Below are positions 34,747 through 45,116 of a DNA stretch of 64,000 nt, piece by piece (positions within the stretch are counted from its first letter, which is position 1; each line of letters opens with the position of its first letter). The stretch spans positions 774,205 to 838,204 of the forward strand of contig NW_009799104.1 of the NCBI RefSeq assembly GCF_000213175.1, read 5' to 3'. Made by a program: the position numbers and the translations under genes. The notes beneath the pieces are model-generated. The model had not been told where the DNA came from and made no database searches. It saw only the letters and a program-made list of their open reading frames with translations. This DNA comes from Neurospora tetrasperma FGSC 2508 (lineage: Eukaryota > Ascomycota > Sordariomycetes > Sordariales > Sordariaceae).

Positions 34747-37070
34747 ATGTCTGGAAACGTCCAGAACAACTGGGAGGAGGCCGCCGACCAGGACGAGCGC
34801 CTGGCGCGCCAGGCCCAGCAACAGATGAACATTAACGCCGGCACCTTCCGCCCCGGGGCTGCTGCCTTCACCCCCAACGCCCCCTCCTTCACTCCCGGCC
34901 AGTTCGCCGCTCCCGGCTTCACTCCTCAGTACCAGCAGCAATATTACGGCGGCGCCCAGCAGGGCTATGGCGGCGGCGGCTACCCCCAGTACGGCCAGCA
35001 GGGCTACGGACAGTACAACAACAACCAGCAGCAGCAGCAGCAGCAGCAGGGTTATGGCGCTGTCTACGGTCAGCAGGGATATAACCAGGGCTACGGTAGG
35101 CCGCCGCTTGTTCATCTAGTCTTTCATCGAGGAATGTAGCTGATAGACGTGAATAACAGGCCAGCAACAACAATACGGTGGTTACCAGCAGAACCAGGGC
35201 TACCAGCAGAGGCAACAGCAGAACCGCGATGCGCCCAAGCCTGCCCCTCAGATCGTCAAGAGGCCAGAGCAGCCCGCTGCCCAGGCGCAACCAAAGGCCG
35301 ACGCCCCCAAGCCGGCTGCCGCTCCCGTCAAGGTTCTCAGCATCGGAGGCGATGCTCCCGCCAAGGTTTTGAGCATCGGTGGTGATGCGCCCAAGCCCGC
35401 GGCCAAGGTTCTCTCCATCTCTGGCACTGCTCCCGCCAAGGAGGAGCCCAAGAAGGAGGTGCCCAAGAAGGAGGCTGCGAAGAAGGAGGGTACCGCTGAG
35501 GCTGCCGCCAAGGTGACTGCTACCAAGGCTGTTGAGAAGACCGAGTCTGCTGCTGCTAGCGGCAGGACTTCGCCCGCTCCCTCTTCGGGCCGTGCCAGCC
35601 CTTCGGCCGCTAAGTCCGGCAACAAGGTTTCGCGCGACGTCGATGCTGTCGAGAAGGATATTCAGTCCGCCGATGTTGACGAAGAGACCCTCAAGGAAAT
35701 CTACGGCAAGGAGCACATGAACATCATCTTCATCGGTCACGTCGATGCCGGCAAGTCTACCCTCGGTGGTGCCATTCTCTACGTCACCGGCATGGTCGAC
35801 CAGCGTACACTTGACAAGTACAAGAGGGAGGCTAAGGATATGGGTCGTGAGACTTGGTACCTCTCGTGGGCTCTTGATTTGACCAACGAGGAGCGTGCCA
35901 AGGGCAAGACCGTCGAGGTTGGCCGTGGTTTCTTCGAGACCGACAAGCGCAAGTACTCTATTCTCGATGCCCCCGGCCACAAGACCTATGTCCCCAACAT
36001 GATTGGTGGTGCTTCCCAGGCTGATGTTGGTATCCTCGTCATCTCCGCCCGTAAGGGTGAGTACGAGACCGGTTTCGAGAAGGGCGGTCAGACCCGTGAG
36101 CACGCCATGTTGGCCAAGACCCAGGGCGTCAACAAGCTCGTCGTTGTCATCAACAAGATGGACGACCCTACCGTCAACTGGTCCGAAGAGCGCTACAAGG
36201 AGTGCACCACCAAGCTTGCCCAGTTCTTGAAGGGTACTGGTTACAACCTGAAGACGGATGTCTTCTTCATGCCCGTCGCTGCCCAGCAGACCATGGGTAT
36301 CAAGGACCGCGTGCCCAAGGATCTCTGCCCCTGGTATGATGGCCCCTCGCTGCTTGAGTACCTCGACAACATGAGCTCTCTCGAGCGCAAGGTCAACGCC
36401 CCCTTCATGATGGCTGTTTCTGGCAAGTATCGTGATATGGGTACCATGATCGAGGGTAAGATCGAGGCCGGTGTGATCAAGAAGGGTATGAGCTTGATCA
36501 TGATGCCTAACAAGCAGACGATTGAAATCTCGGCCGTCTACGGCGAGACGGAAGATGAGGTTCCCGTTGCTCAGTGCGGTGAGCAAGTCCGTCTCCGTCT
36601 CCGTGGCATCGAAGAAGAAGAAATCATGCCCGGTTTCGTCCTTTGCTCGCCCAAGCGTCTTGTCCACAACGTCACCGCTTTCGAGGCTCAGATCCGTATT
36701 CTTGACCTCAAGAGCATTCTGACTGCCGGTTTCAACTGCGTGCTCCACGTCCACGCCGCTATCGAGGAGGTTACTTTCGCCGCTCTCCTCCACAAGCTCC
36801 AAAAGGGCACCAACAGGAAGTCCAAGCTTCCTCCTTCGCACGCCAAGAAGGGCGACAGCATCATTGCTCGTCTCGAGGTTACCGGTGGTGCCGGCTCCGT
36901 CTGTGTTGAACGGTTCGAGGACTACCCCCAGATGGGTCGTTTCACCCTCCGTGACCAGGTATGTTTCTTCTTGTCTGTTGCTTGATATGAAATTGGACTA
37001 ACACGCTTTGTAGGGTCAAACCATTGCTATTGGCAAGATCACCAAGCTCATCACCGATACCTCTGCTTAA
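34747..37070 (+). CDS. sup35: Eukaryotic peptide chain release factor GTPase eRF3 (Sup35)
   Basis: Exons 34747-35095, 35160-36958 and 37014-37070 give 734 residues. The N-terminus contains FRPGAAAFTPNAPSFTPG, which fits overlapping PAM2 motifs that bind poly(A)-binding protein, then a prion-like Q/N/Y/G-rich tract (about 55-140) with intron 1 inside it. A middle region carries three KVLSI repeats and a charged Lys/Glu-rich stretch. The EF1A-like GTPase follows: GHVDAGKST (G1, from residue 309), DAPGHKTYVPN (G3), NKMDD (G4), then the two beta-barrel domains ending GRFTLRDQGQTIAIGKI. Known: with eRF1 it ends translation at all three stop codons; in yeast its aggregation ([PSI+]) increases stop readthrough. 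Length and domain order are those of the family. Stop UAA. Confidence 0.97.
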
Positions 37071-38062
37071 ATGGTCAAGAGAAAATTGGTGTTCTCGGCG
37101 AATTCGAGCAAAGAAACTGCACTGCTCGAGTCAAAGATGTAAAAGGGATCAAGTAGGCTTCACATTGGTTATTTGCTTGAGCGCGGGAAAAGCCTTAGCA
37201 AGGGTTCTGTTTACGTTCTTCGAGACGAAGCATTAGGGAGATAGAGCAAAATACCAGTTGGAATGAGAAAGTTTTGTTACGTTTGGGAAGTCTGGATAGC
37301 TTACGTATCCAGGTTCGTTTTGCTTGACTTGATGGTGACTTTCGTTTGCACTTTGCCCAAACGTCTACTTTGGACCCGGAGGATATACGGATATAACCGT
37401 ACCGGGGACCCAGATCATTGAAGATCATTCAACCGGGACTGATGTCCCAAGAAAGCCAAGCTGTAACTGACGCTAGTCGACCATCCCAACTGAAAAACTC
37501 CCCGAGGAACATGCGGGGAGAGCGGGGCCGATGACGAGCTATTCCCGTCGGAAGGAGATGCCGAACGGGCCTAGGAGGAGGGGCCGATGAGCGGGTCCAC
37601 TCCGGAGGCTACCGAGCGTATGAGGGGAAGAGCAAGGTGAGTCTATGACAACGACCGGGGCTTCCTTCATACATATTTGATTTGTAATTTCATCGTTATA
37701 AAAGACACCTTCGGGACCGAGGAAGGTGTGACAGTTTATTAGAGAAACTCCCAAGAATTCACAGGTTCACGACGAATGTAAGTTCCCATATCCTTCTCAT
37801 GACATCATGACAAATCGGAGCTTCTAGCAGGTCCGATGTAAAAACTTAAAATATGATCATCTCAACTTTTTCTTCACTTTCCCATCCGTCTTTTCAAAGT
37901 GTCTGAATCAGAGTCTAGAGAAGAAGAGTCACTAATAAGTCGAACAGTAATTCGATTTCCAACATCTTCACTCACCCAGTCCACGGAAGACCAACACTTC
38001 CCCTCACTCACCATATCACGAACTTCCACAACTCGAAGAAGATATCTACCAACAAAGTCACC
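37071..38062. other. Intergenic region between eRF3 and the dehydrogenase gene
   Basis: The eRF3 3' flank, then the upstream region of the short-chain dehydrogenase gene. No gene seen. Confidence 0.6.
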
Positions 38063-39515
38063 ATGTCCGCCCCCGTAGCAGCCTCCTCGGCCACCGCGCC
38101 CCCTATCGACGTGAGCAACCTCTTCTCCGTCAAGGGTCTCGTCGCTCTCATCACAGGCGGTGGTTCCGGTATGCCACTCTTCCATCTTTCCTCCTTTCCC
38201 GTCTCTCTTCTCACCCCCCACCCTGATGCTTGAAACCCGACTAACAACCCACCCTCAACGTAGGAATCGGCCTAATGATGACTCAATCCCTTGCCTCCGC
38301 CGGTGCCAAACGTATCTACATCGCCGGTCGCCGCCTCTCCGTCCTGCAATCCGCCGCCGACAAAATCAACTCCTCTCTCCCCCAGAACCAGGGCCAGGAA
38401 CCGGTAGTCGTCCCCCTCGAATGCGACGTCACCTCCCCTTCTTCCCTTTCCTCTCTCGTCTCTTCCATCAGTTCCGACCCGTACACCGGCTACCTAAACC
38501 TGCTCGTCTGCAACGCCGGCGTCGGCGGGCCGCAGGTTTCTGTCGTTGACAAAGAGACTGGCCAATCAAAGAGTCTCTCAGAATTTCGCGAACAAGCTCT
38601 GGCGGTGGACTTTGACAAGGAGTGGGAGCAGACGTTTAGAGTGAATGTGGGCAGCGTGTGGTATACGAGTATGGCGTGTTTGAAACTTTTGGAGAAGGGG
38701 AATACGTTGGCGGCGCAGCAGCAGCAGGAGGGACAGGGACAGGGAGAGGGACAGGTGGTGTGGAGGGAGAGTGCTAGTCAGATTGTGGTGACGAGTTCGA
38801 TTGCGGCACTCAATAAGGCGGCTCCGGGCGGGTGGGCTTATGGTGTGAGTAAGGCTGCGGCGACGCATGTGGGGAAGCAGTTGGCTGTGTTGTTGCCTAG
38901 GTGGGGGATTCGGTGAGTTTTTGGATCTTTTTTCTTTTTTCTTTCTTTCTGTTTTGGTTGATGAAGGAGTGGGGGGATTGTGATGAAGGTGAAGAGAGAG
39001 AGAGAGGTGAAAGAAGTTGGACAGACTGGCAGCTTTCAAATGAGAAAAGCTAGGGACATGGTTCGGGACGAGTGTCCGTTTGAGCCCAACTCCTTGGTGC
39101 TTCTTAGTTTGGTGTCTTGACCTGGACCTCATCTCGTATTGGGGAATCTACCGCTCCTCAAAGAACACTTGCTAACCTGCTCTTCCTCGCAGCTGCAACG
39201 TAATTTGCCCCGGCCGTAAGTTACTACCACCTCCCATCCCTGTCCCTTTCCGATCAGACCAATACTCACACCAACTATATAGTCTTCCCCTCCGAAATGG
39301 CCGCTCCCATCGTCCAAGCCGCCGGCGGCTCCATGACCGGCGGAGGCGTCATCCCTCTCGACAAGAAGACGGTCCCTCTCGGTCGCATGGGCGATGAGTT
39401 TGACATGGCTGGGCAAATCCTTTATCTGGCTTCGCGGGCCGGAGCGTACCTGAATGGAAACGTGATTGTCGTCGATGGTGGACGGTTGACTACGTTTCCT
39501 AGTACTGGGTATTAG
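38063..39515 (+). CDS. Classical short-chain dehydrogenase/reductase
   Basis: Exons 38063-38168, 38264-38912, 39193-39215 and 39283-39515 give 336 residues. The NAD(P)-binding glycine motif TGGGSGIG is made across intron 1. NAG (LVCNAGVGG), the catalytic serine in VVTSSIAAL and the YGVSKAA (YxxxK) pair are present, and the C-terminus has NVICPGLFPSEM, LGRMGDEFDMAG and GNVIVVDGG, all typical of classical SDRs. The substrate cannot be inferred. Intron 2 is unusually long (280 bases) and exon 3 is only 23 bases; GCNVICPGL reads correctly only with this exon. No neighbouring secondary-metabolism genes. Stop UAG, with the frame closing about 23 codons later. Confidence 0.9.
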
Positions 39516-40267
39516 GTAGTAAAAGAGGGATGGGATCACATTGGGTATGAGGGCGTGGAGTGCTGTTGGGGAACGATATATTAAGTATGGACTGGTACGG
39601 GGTTTGGGAGGTATAAAGAGGGTAGAGAATAAGAGCCTGTTAATTGTTTGTAGGCTTATGGTTGAATGCCAGATTATTTGACTACCAAGTGAATGAATTC
39701 GATATTGATAAGTAATAGTCCACAGTCCTAACCGTGATGATGGCGATGGAGAGGAAGACTCTATCGTGCCTCTTTCCTGGTCTGATTTCTTTGACTGTAT
39801 GAAAACTCCCAGATGAACCAGTCTATGATTTACCACTGGGTATCGACCAGTCCTCAAAGAGCACTCGCTCGTCGTACTCCATATGAAACATGGATCCCAA
39901 ATGCACATGTCGTCAACTTTTATCTTCCATGTCGTCTCACGAAGCGGTGAAAAGCGGATCCAGCTCCGGCAACGTCGACCTTCAGTTGCTTTTCCCGTCC
40001 CTGTCCCTGGCCATCCCCAAAATTAGCCGACATCGTTCCACCGGTGACCTGGGTCTCGAACGATGTGCTTGGTGGTAATTCGGGGGAGGGTTTCTGGACC
40101 CGGGGGATGGTCCACTACGTGAGTAGTAGTTGATGACGGGTTGTGAGAAGGACAATACTCTAGCAAATTCCATCACGCGGAGAGTCAGGTTGTTGGTAGG
40201 GTCGGTCGGATGTTGGAGAGTTAGAGGTAGGTCCAGGTTCGGGTTGCTCCGTTGGGTTGCTATGAGC

Positions 40268-40285
40268 TAGGTACCTAGGTACCTA
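40268..40285. repeat. Perfect 18-base palindrome (TAGGTACC tandem)
   Basis: TAGGTACCTAGGTACCTA is its own reverse complement and is built from overlapping GGTACC and CCTAGG palindromes. It could be a binding site for a dimeric protein; no function is known. Confidence 0.85.
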
Positions 40286-40803
40286 TGGGTCCTGCCGTTA
40301 ACACCCACCAAGCGCAACGCTACGGCTGCGCTGTCGGACTGCCCGTGGGTGGGCCTGGGGCGCTAGAAGTGCCAGGCGCTTTACCTAGCGGGCCACCGAC
40401 AGCATTGACATTGACGTCATCTCCACGCGATTGATCAGTGAACCAGGGGCAGGAGGGAATACCTACCAGCCTTGGTGTTGATGGAGGTCGTAACAAATTG
40501 TTGATGGACTCGAGACAAATTTATGAGGCGAGGTTAATAGTGGACATAGTCCTTAAGTGAAGCGGTCGTCAAGATGGAAAGGGAGATGCGCATGCCCTGT
40601 TTCTCTCTTGGGTTAGGTTTCCAGTGGAGGGAGTGTTGCTAACACGGGGAAGTGTGGGGCTTCCAGGGGATCAAAGGCTGGACTGGGCTGGGCTGTTGTC
40701 AAGGGTTCACTAGGTCAGTTCCTACAGCAGAGGTCCCGCGAATCCGCCATCAAGCATCCGGTCTGGTGACGTTCCCGTCCACTTATCGAACCGAGACATT
40801 CAA

Positions 40804-40875
40804 GGTCGGTTGGTAGGTAGAGGGATGTATGTAGGTCGGCTGGTAGGATGGAAAGTAACGGGTCGGTTGGAAAGA
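40804..40875. repeat. Three GGTCGG(T/C)TGG repeats
   Basis: Copies of GGTCGGTTGG or GGTCGGCTGG at about 40804, 40833 and 40861, spaced close to 29 bases. Possibly a decayed minisatellite or a cluster of protein-binding sites. Confidence 0.6.
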
Positions 40876-43342
40876 TAGAGGCGCACCTATCGAGAGCCGC
40901 GTGGACGATCATGTCCCCTTTCTCTCCTGATTGAGGTTTCTCCATCTGTCCGTGAGGTCCCTCCCCCAGGTTCCGATCTCCCCCGCATTGATTGAGGTGG
41001 GCTCCAATGATGTGCCTTGTGCTAAAGTTGGGCGGCCCGGGGATAACAGGTACAGCATCAGGCTATGACTTTGAAGTGACAAGAGGTGCAATCAGCAAGT
41101 GCACATGTTGATGTCAATATTGCTTTCTTGTGGTCGCCAGCTGAAATGGAAGACGGGTGTCTGCGTGTTGTTGATGTCTGATGTGGATAGAAGGAGCACT
41201 GGTATTGGCCTCCTGATAACATGTGGTAGCCATAATTGTCGACATGCGCGGGATGTGAGAGGGCAACTGCGGTTGTGAAGATAGCACCTTGATGGCTAAT
41301 GGCCTTTCAACTTGACATTGTAAGTATCATGGCTGGATTTCAGTTGAATCGTGTTGCTTCAACCTCAAACAGCCTACTGTCAGTCGGAACCTTGTGGAAG
41401 GTATCATGAACAAGCAATGGTGTCGTTGCTGCGACCCCGTCTTGGTTTTCTGTTCCGACAGGTTCCTGTTGTGCATGATCGTGTCGGTAATAGTCGACCC
41501 CAAAAAAACCGAAACCTACATCATTCGCTCTTCAAATCATTCCTTCCATCCAGCATCCAGCCCGGTTGTGCCTCAGTTCCTCCCTTGAAGATCCGGGGTC
41601 ACACTCTTCCAAGACTTCCTCTGCCCCTCCCTTTCCCCCGTCCAGCCCAGCCATTGGTCCTCCTCCACTTATAAGCCGCCGCGACTGTGGTGTATCGATG
41701 GGAGCAACCGACCCGGATGAAGCTAAGTCGGACTTGACCTTATTGTATAAATAAATGGCCGATTCCCTTCTCCCCATCAGATGATGCATCTGTAATCCGA
41801 GCCCTATCAACTTGCCGTGACCCAGGAGCTTCCCCTTCTTCGTTCCTTTCGAGTTGTTTGCTGTTCTCTCATCAGAAGCATCTCTTGTTTCCGACTTAGA
41901 CGCCAAGTCAAGTCAGGAAGGACGAAACCAGACCTCAAGTAACGAGGACAAAGAAACCACCAAACTCAACAGCAACCATTCCATCCATCTTTAAACAATA
42001 TTGCTTTTCCTCAAGGAAGCACTCAGACGACCAAGTCCCATTGCGGTCGTATTTGGATTGCTGCCTAGGACTATTCGCCGCTTCTACTTCGACCGTCGGT
42101 CACAGTCCTTAAGACCGACCGTGCAAAGCAGAGCACGCGACCCCGCTCTGACATTTCGGCAGCAAACACATCCAACCGCGAGGGCTTCATAAGCTTGCAG
42201 CACGACACTGGAATATACGGATTCAAAGTGCAACAACACAAACCTCGAACTTCAGCTAAACGGGACATTGATTGCCCTTCATCGAGGATATCCGAAGCTT
42301 TGCCTCTTTCGTCCCAAATATTGTTGCCGGCTTCGATTCGCACAAGACGAAAGCTACCGGGAGTGTCCCTACAGTTGCGAAAAGAGACCGTCTTGCCATT
42401 CCGCAGTAAGTTCGAGTCCATTGCGTGTAATCCCGTCTCATCATTTCACATCACCACCAAGAATTGTAACCTGGCGATGACCATGGATCATGGTTGAGCA
42501 ACCATAATCCGTCGTGATTTTTTTTCCCCCTTTGTTTTGTTTTGTTTCTGGGACAAGCTTTCATAGCAAACCCGCCTCCCCCAGCTTTTGCCGTTTCTCA
42601 ATGACATCCCCAGACTCTGGTCCCCCATTTCAGCTGCCCCGGCCCGGGCTCCCCCGTTCCCCGCTTGAGCCCGAGCCCTGCCGCAGCCGCAAAGTGGAAC
42701 GGTGGAATGGAGGAAGTGTTCCTTGACCAGACCGGCCCCACCTCACCAAACCGTTCGTACTGCATGCAAAAGAAGAAACGAGTCCCTACCTTTCCCGATG
42801 ATCACCGTGCCACCTCCACGTGGGATATCATATCAGAGGCTGGCTTGGGTTGGGTTTTCCCAACAGGTCCCGAAAGCTCCTCCTTTTCCCGATCGGGTAT
42901 CCCGTATGATTTCTCTTCTGTCACGGTCGTCTAGGATGGCCGCAACCACTGGAGCCCTCCCTGGAGGAACCCGGACAGGGCAGAGGCTGACGGCATAGAT
43001 GACGGCTTACTCTGCTTATCCCGTTTCTTTTTCTTTCCCTTTGCGTTGGTTCGATTCAAGTCCGATGGGATCTTGATGTCGTTGCTGGAGCAATCATCCA
43101 AGTTGCCAGATCGAGATATTTCTGCAGAAGAGACTCCATAAAAAAAAAAAAAGATGACTTGGGGCTAACATGGCTTTAAGCCTGCAGTACCCGCTAGGAC
43201 TTGTTGGCTCATCAACAAACGTATAAGAGAGACCCCGGACAACACATACACACGTGTATCTTGTCGGTGTCTTCCCACTGTTCTTCAGTCGTTCTAGAAT
43301 CTTGTCAACAAGTTCATCCATACGCCTCAAATTTCAAGAACC

Positions 43343-44415
43343 ATGTCCACTGTCAAGCAATCGGCCCAGGCCGCCACATCAGATGTCGTTGACACCGCTA
43401 AGAACGCCACGGCCGAGACGGTCACTGCCGCCACCGACTTTCTCCACACTCCGGCCGTCCGGGCAGCGCTCCCCTTCATCAATGGTGGTCTCAGCGGCAT
43501 GGTGGCCACAACAGTCATCCAGCCCATCGACATGATCAAGGTGCGTATCCAGCTGGCCGGCGAGGGCAAGGCCGGCGGTCCCAAGCCGACCCCCCTCGGC
43601 GTCACGCGCGATATTATCGCCAGTGGCAAGGCCATGGACCTTTACACTGGCCTCTCGGCCGGTCTCCTCCGACAAGCCGTGTACACGACGGCCCGCATCG
43701 GCTGCTTCGACACCTTCATGAGCCGGCTCTCGGCGCGGGCCAAGGAGAAGGGCCAGTCGGTAGGCTTCAAGGAGCGGGCCTCGGCCGGTCTCGCGGCCGG
43801 TGGTCTCGCCGCCATGATCGGCAACCCGGCCGATCTCGCCCTCATCCGCATGCAAAGCGACGGCCTCAAGCCCGTGGCGGAGCGCAAGAACTACAAGTCG
43901 GTCATTGACGCCCTCGGCGGCATTGCGCGAAACGAGGGCGTCGCGGCGCTCTGGGCCGGTGCTGCCCCCACGGTGGTGCGCGCCATGGCGCTCAACTTTG
44001 GTCAGCTGGCCTTCTTCTCGGAGGCGAAAGCGCAGCTGAAGGCCAGGACGCAGTGGTCGAGCAAGGTGCAGACACTCAGTGCCAGTGCTATTGCCGGCTT
44101 CTTTGCCTCGTTCTTTAGCTTGCCGTTTGACTTTGTCAAGACGAGACTGCAGAAGCAGACGAGGGGCCCGGATGGAAAGTTACCATATAATGGTATGGTG
44201 GATTGCTTTGCTAAAGTGGCGAAGCAGGAAGGCGTGTTTAGGTTTTATCGGGGTTTTGGAACGTATTATGTGCGCATTGCGCCGCATGCGTAAGTTATTC
44301 CTGTCCCCGAGTCTTTTGGTGATGTGTGACTTGATGAATGGATTTGAGCTGACGATGATTTTGTAGCATGGTGACGCTGCTTGTTGCTGATTACTTGGGC
44401 TGGTTGACCAAGTAA
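43343..44415 (+). CDS. Mitochondrial carrier, oxoglutarate/malate (dicarboxylate) type
   Basis: Exons 43343-44289 and 44367-44415 give 331 residues. Three carrier repeats are visible, each with the PxD/ExxK/RxR signature: QPIDMIKVRIQ, NPADLALIRMQ and LPFDFVKTRLQ. NPADLALIRMQSDG and APTVVRAMALNFGQLAFFSE closely resemble the 2-oxoglutarate/malate carrier (SLC25A11) and the dicarboxylate carrier group. Six transmembrane helices are expected in the inner mitochondrial membrane. Known of the family: exchanges dicarboxylates such as malate and 2-oxoglutarate, which feeds the malate shuttle. An N-terminal extension of about 35 residues precedes the first helix. The last exon supplies only the end of helix six (MVTLLVADYLGWLTK). 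Malate/oxaloacetate specificity cannot be excluded. Stop UAA. Confidence 0.92.
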
Positions 44416-45116
44416 GTTGGTGGTGACGGATGAGATAGTGATTATGAGATGGTGATGATGCCAGTGCGGAATTGCATAGAATAACAGTTGGGGCGTTTTG
44501 GGAGGTTGACACTGCTGCTTGGAATTATCTCGGTTTACTGGTTCATGCCGTCTTCCTGACTACGTTATAGGATGGCATTTTCGTTTTGGTTGTTTTGGTT
44601 GTCTGGTGTAGTATACCTTTTCTGTTAGTCTTGCTTGCTAGACAACTCGTTACATTACCATCCCTTTGTTATCGAAAATGATATATATTGTTCAATGTCT
44701 TGATTATGTCGTGAGACAAATGTTTGGAGTCGTGAGTTTCCCACCTGCCCAAGTTTTGTTTGAAGGTTTTGGGGTAAATTGTTAGCAGCTTTTTTGGAGG
44801 GTGCCGTAGCAGTTCAGGGTCAGGGTTATGTGTGGAAATGCAAGGGATGGCAGTGTTGCTTGGTAGCGGGGCCCCCTCGAAGCTGCCCTGCGGCCCAGAC
44901 CCTGACGGTTCCTGGTAGACCTAGGCAGAGAGGTACGTACATCTTTGGCGGGGATCTTGGAGTCGGACAAAGCATTGGCTTCGCTCTTCTCCCATTCACC
45001 AACTCTATTCTATCTTCTACAATATCTCCAACCCAGTCTGCAGTTCTTAAACTGTGGGAACGGTATTTGCTTCCAAGCAGTATTCCTTTCCACCAAAGAT
45101 GACATACTAGACGGTC
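44416..45116. other. Intergenic region between the carrier gene and pan2
   Basis: 3' flank of the carrier gene and upstream region of pan2. No gene seen. Confidence 0.6.

Larger units (their letters stand above)
39516..43342. other. 3.8-kb region without a supported gene
   Basis: The longest stretch here without a recognised gene. It holds the dehydrogenase 3' flank, a perfect 18-base palindrome, a GGTCGG repeat group, and long C/T-rich leader-like sequence before the carrier gene (42500-43340). A minus-strand open frame at 41532-41906 has only a later ATG, no domain and no partner exon, so it is not called. A non-coding RNA or a multi-exon leader of the carrier gene would fit, but the sequence does not show one. 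Confidence 0.5.

Noticed and set aside
34919-36841. 640-codon open frame opposite the eRF3 gene
   Set aside because: It lies fully antisense to a strongly conserved gene with G/C-biased codons; such mirror frames are expected, and no domain is seen.
39140-39880. CTCAAAGA(A/G)CACT(T/C)GCT shared by dehydrogenase intron 2 and the sequence after the gene
   Set aside because: Similarity covers under 40 bases and has several mismatches, too weak to call a repeat element.
41532-41906. 124-codon minus-strand open frame in the 3.8-kb region
   Set aside because: The first ATG is well inside, no domain and no partner exon with splice sites; composition fits chance.
42405-43060. GTTCGAGTCC and GGTTCGATTC, resembling tRNA B boxes
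   Set aside because: No A box at the right distance and no clover-leaf stems could be found.
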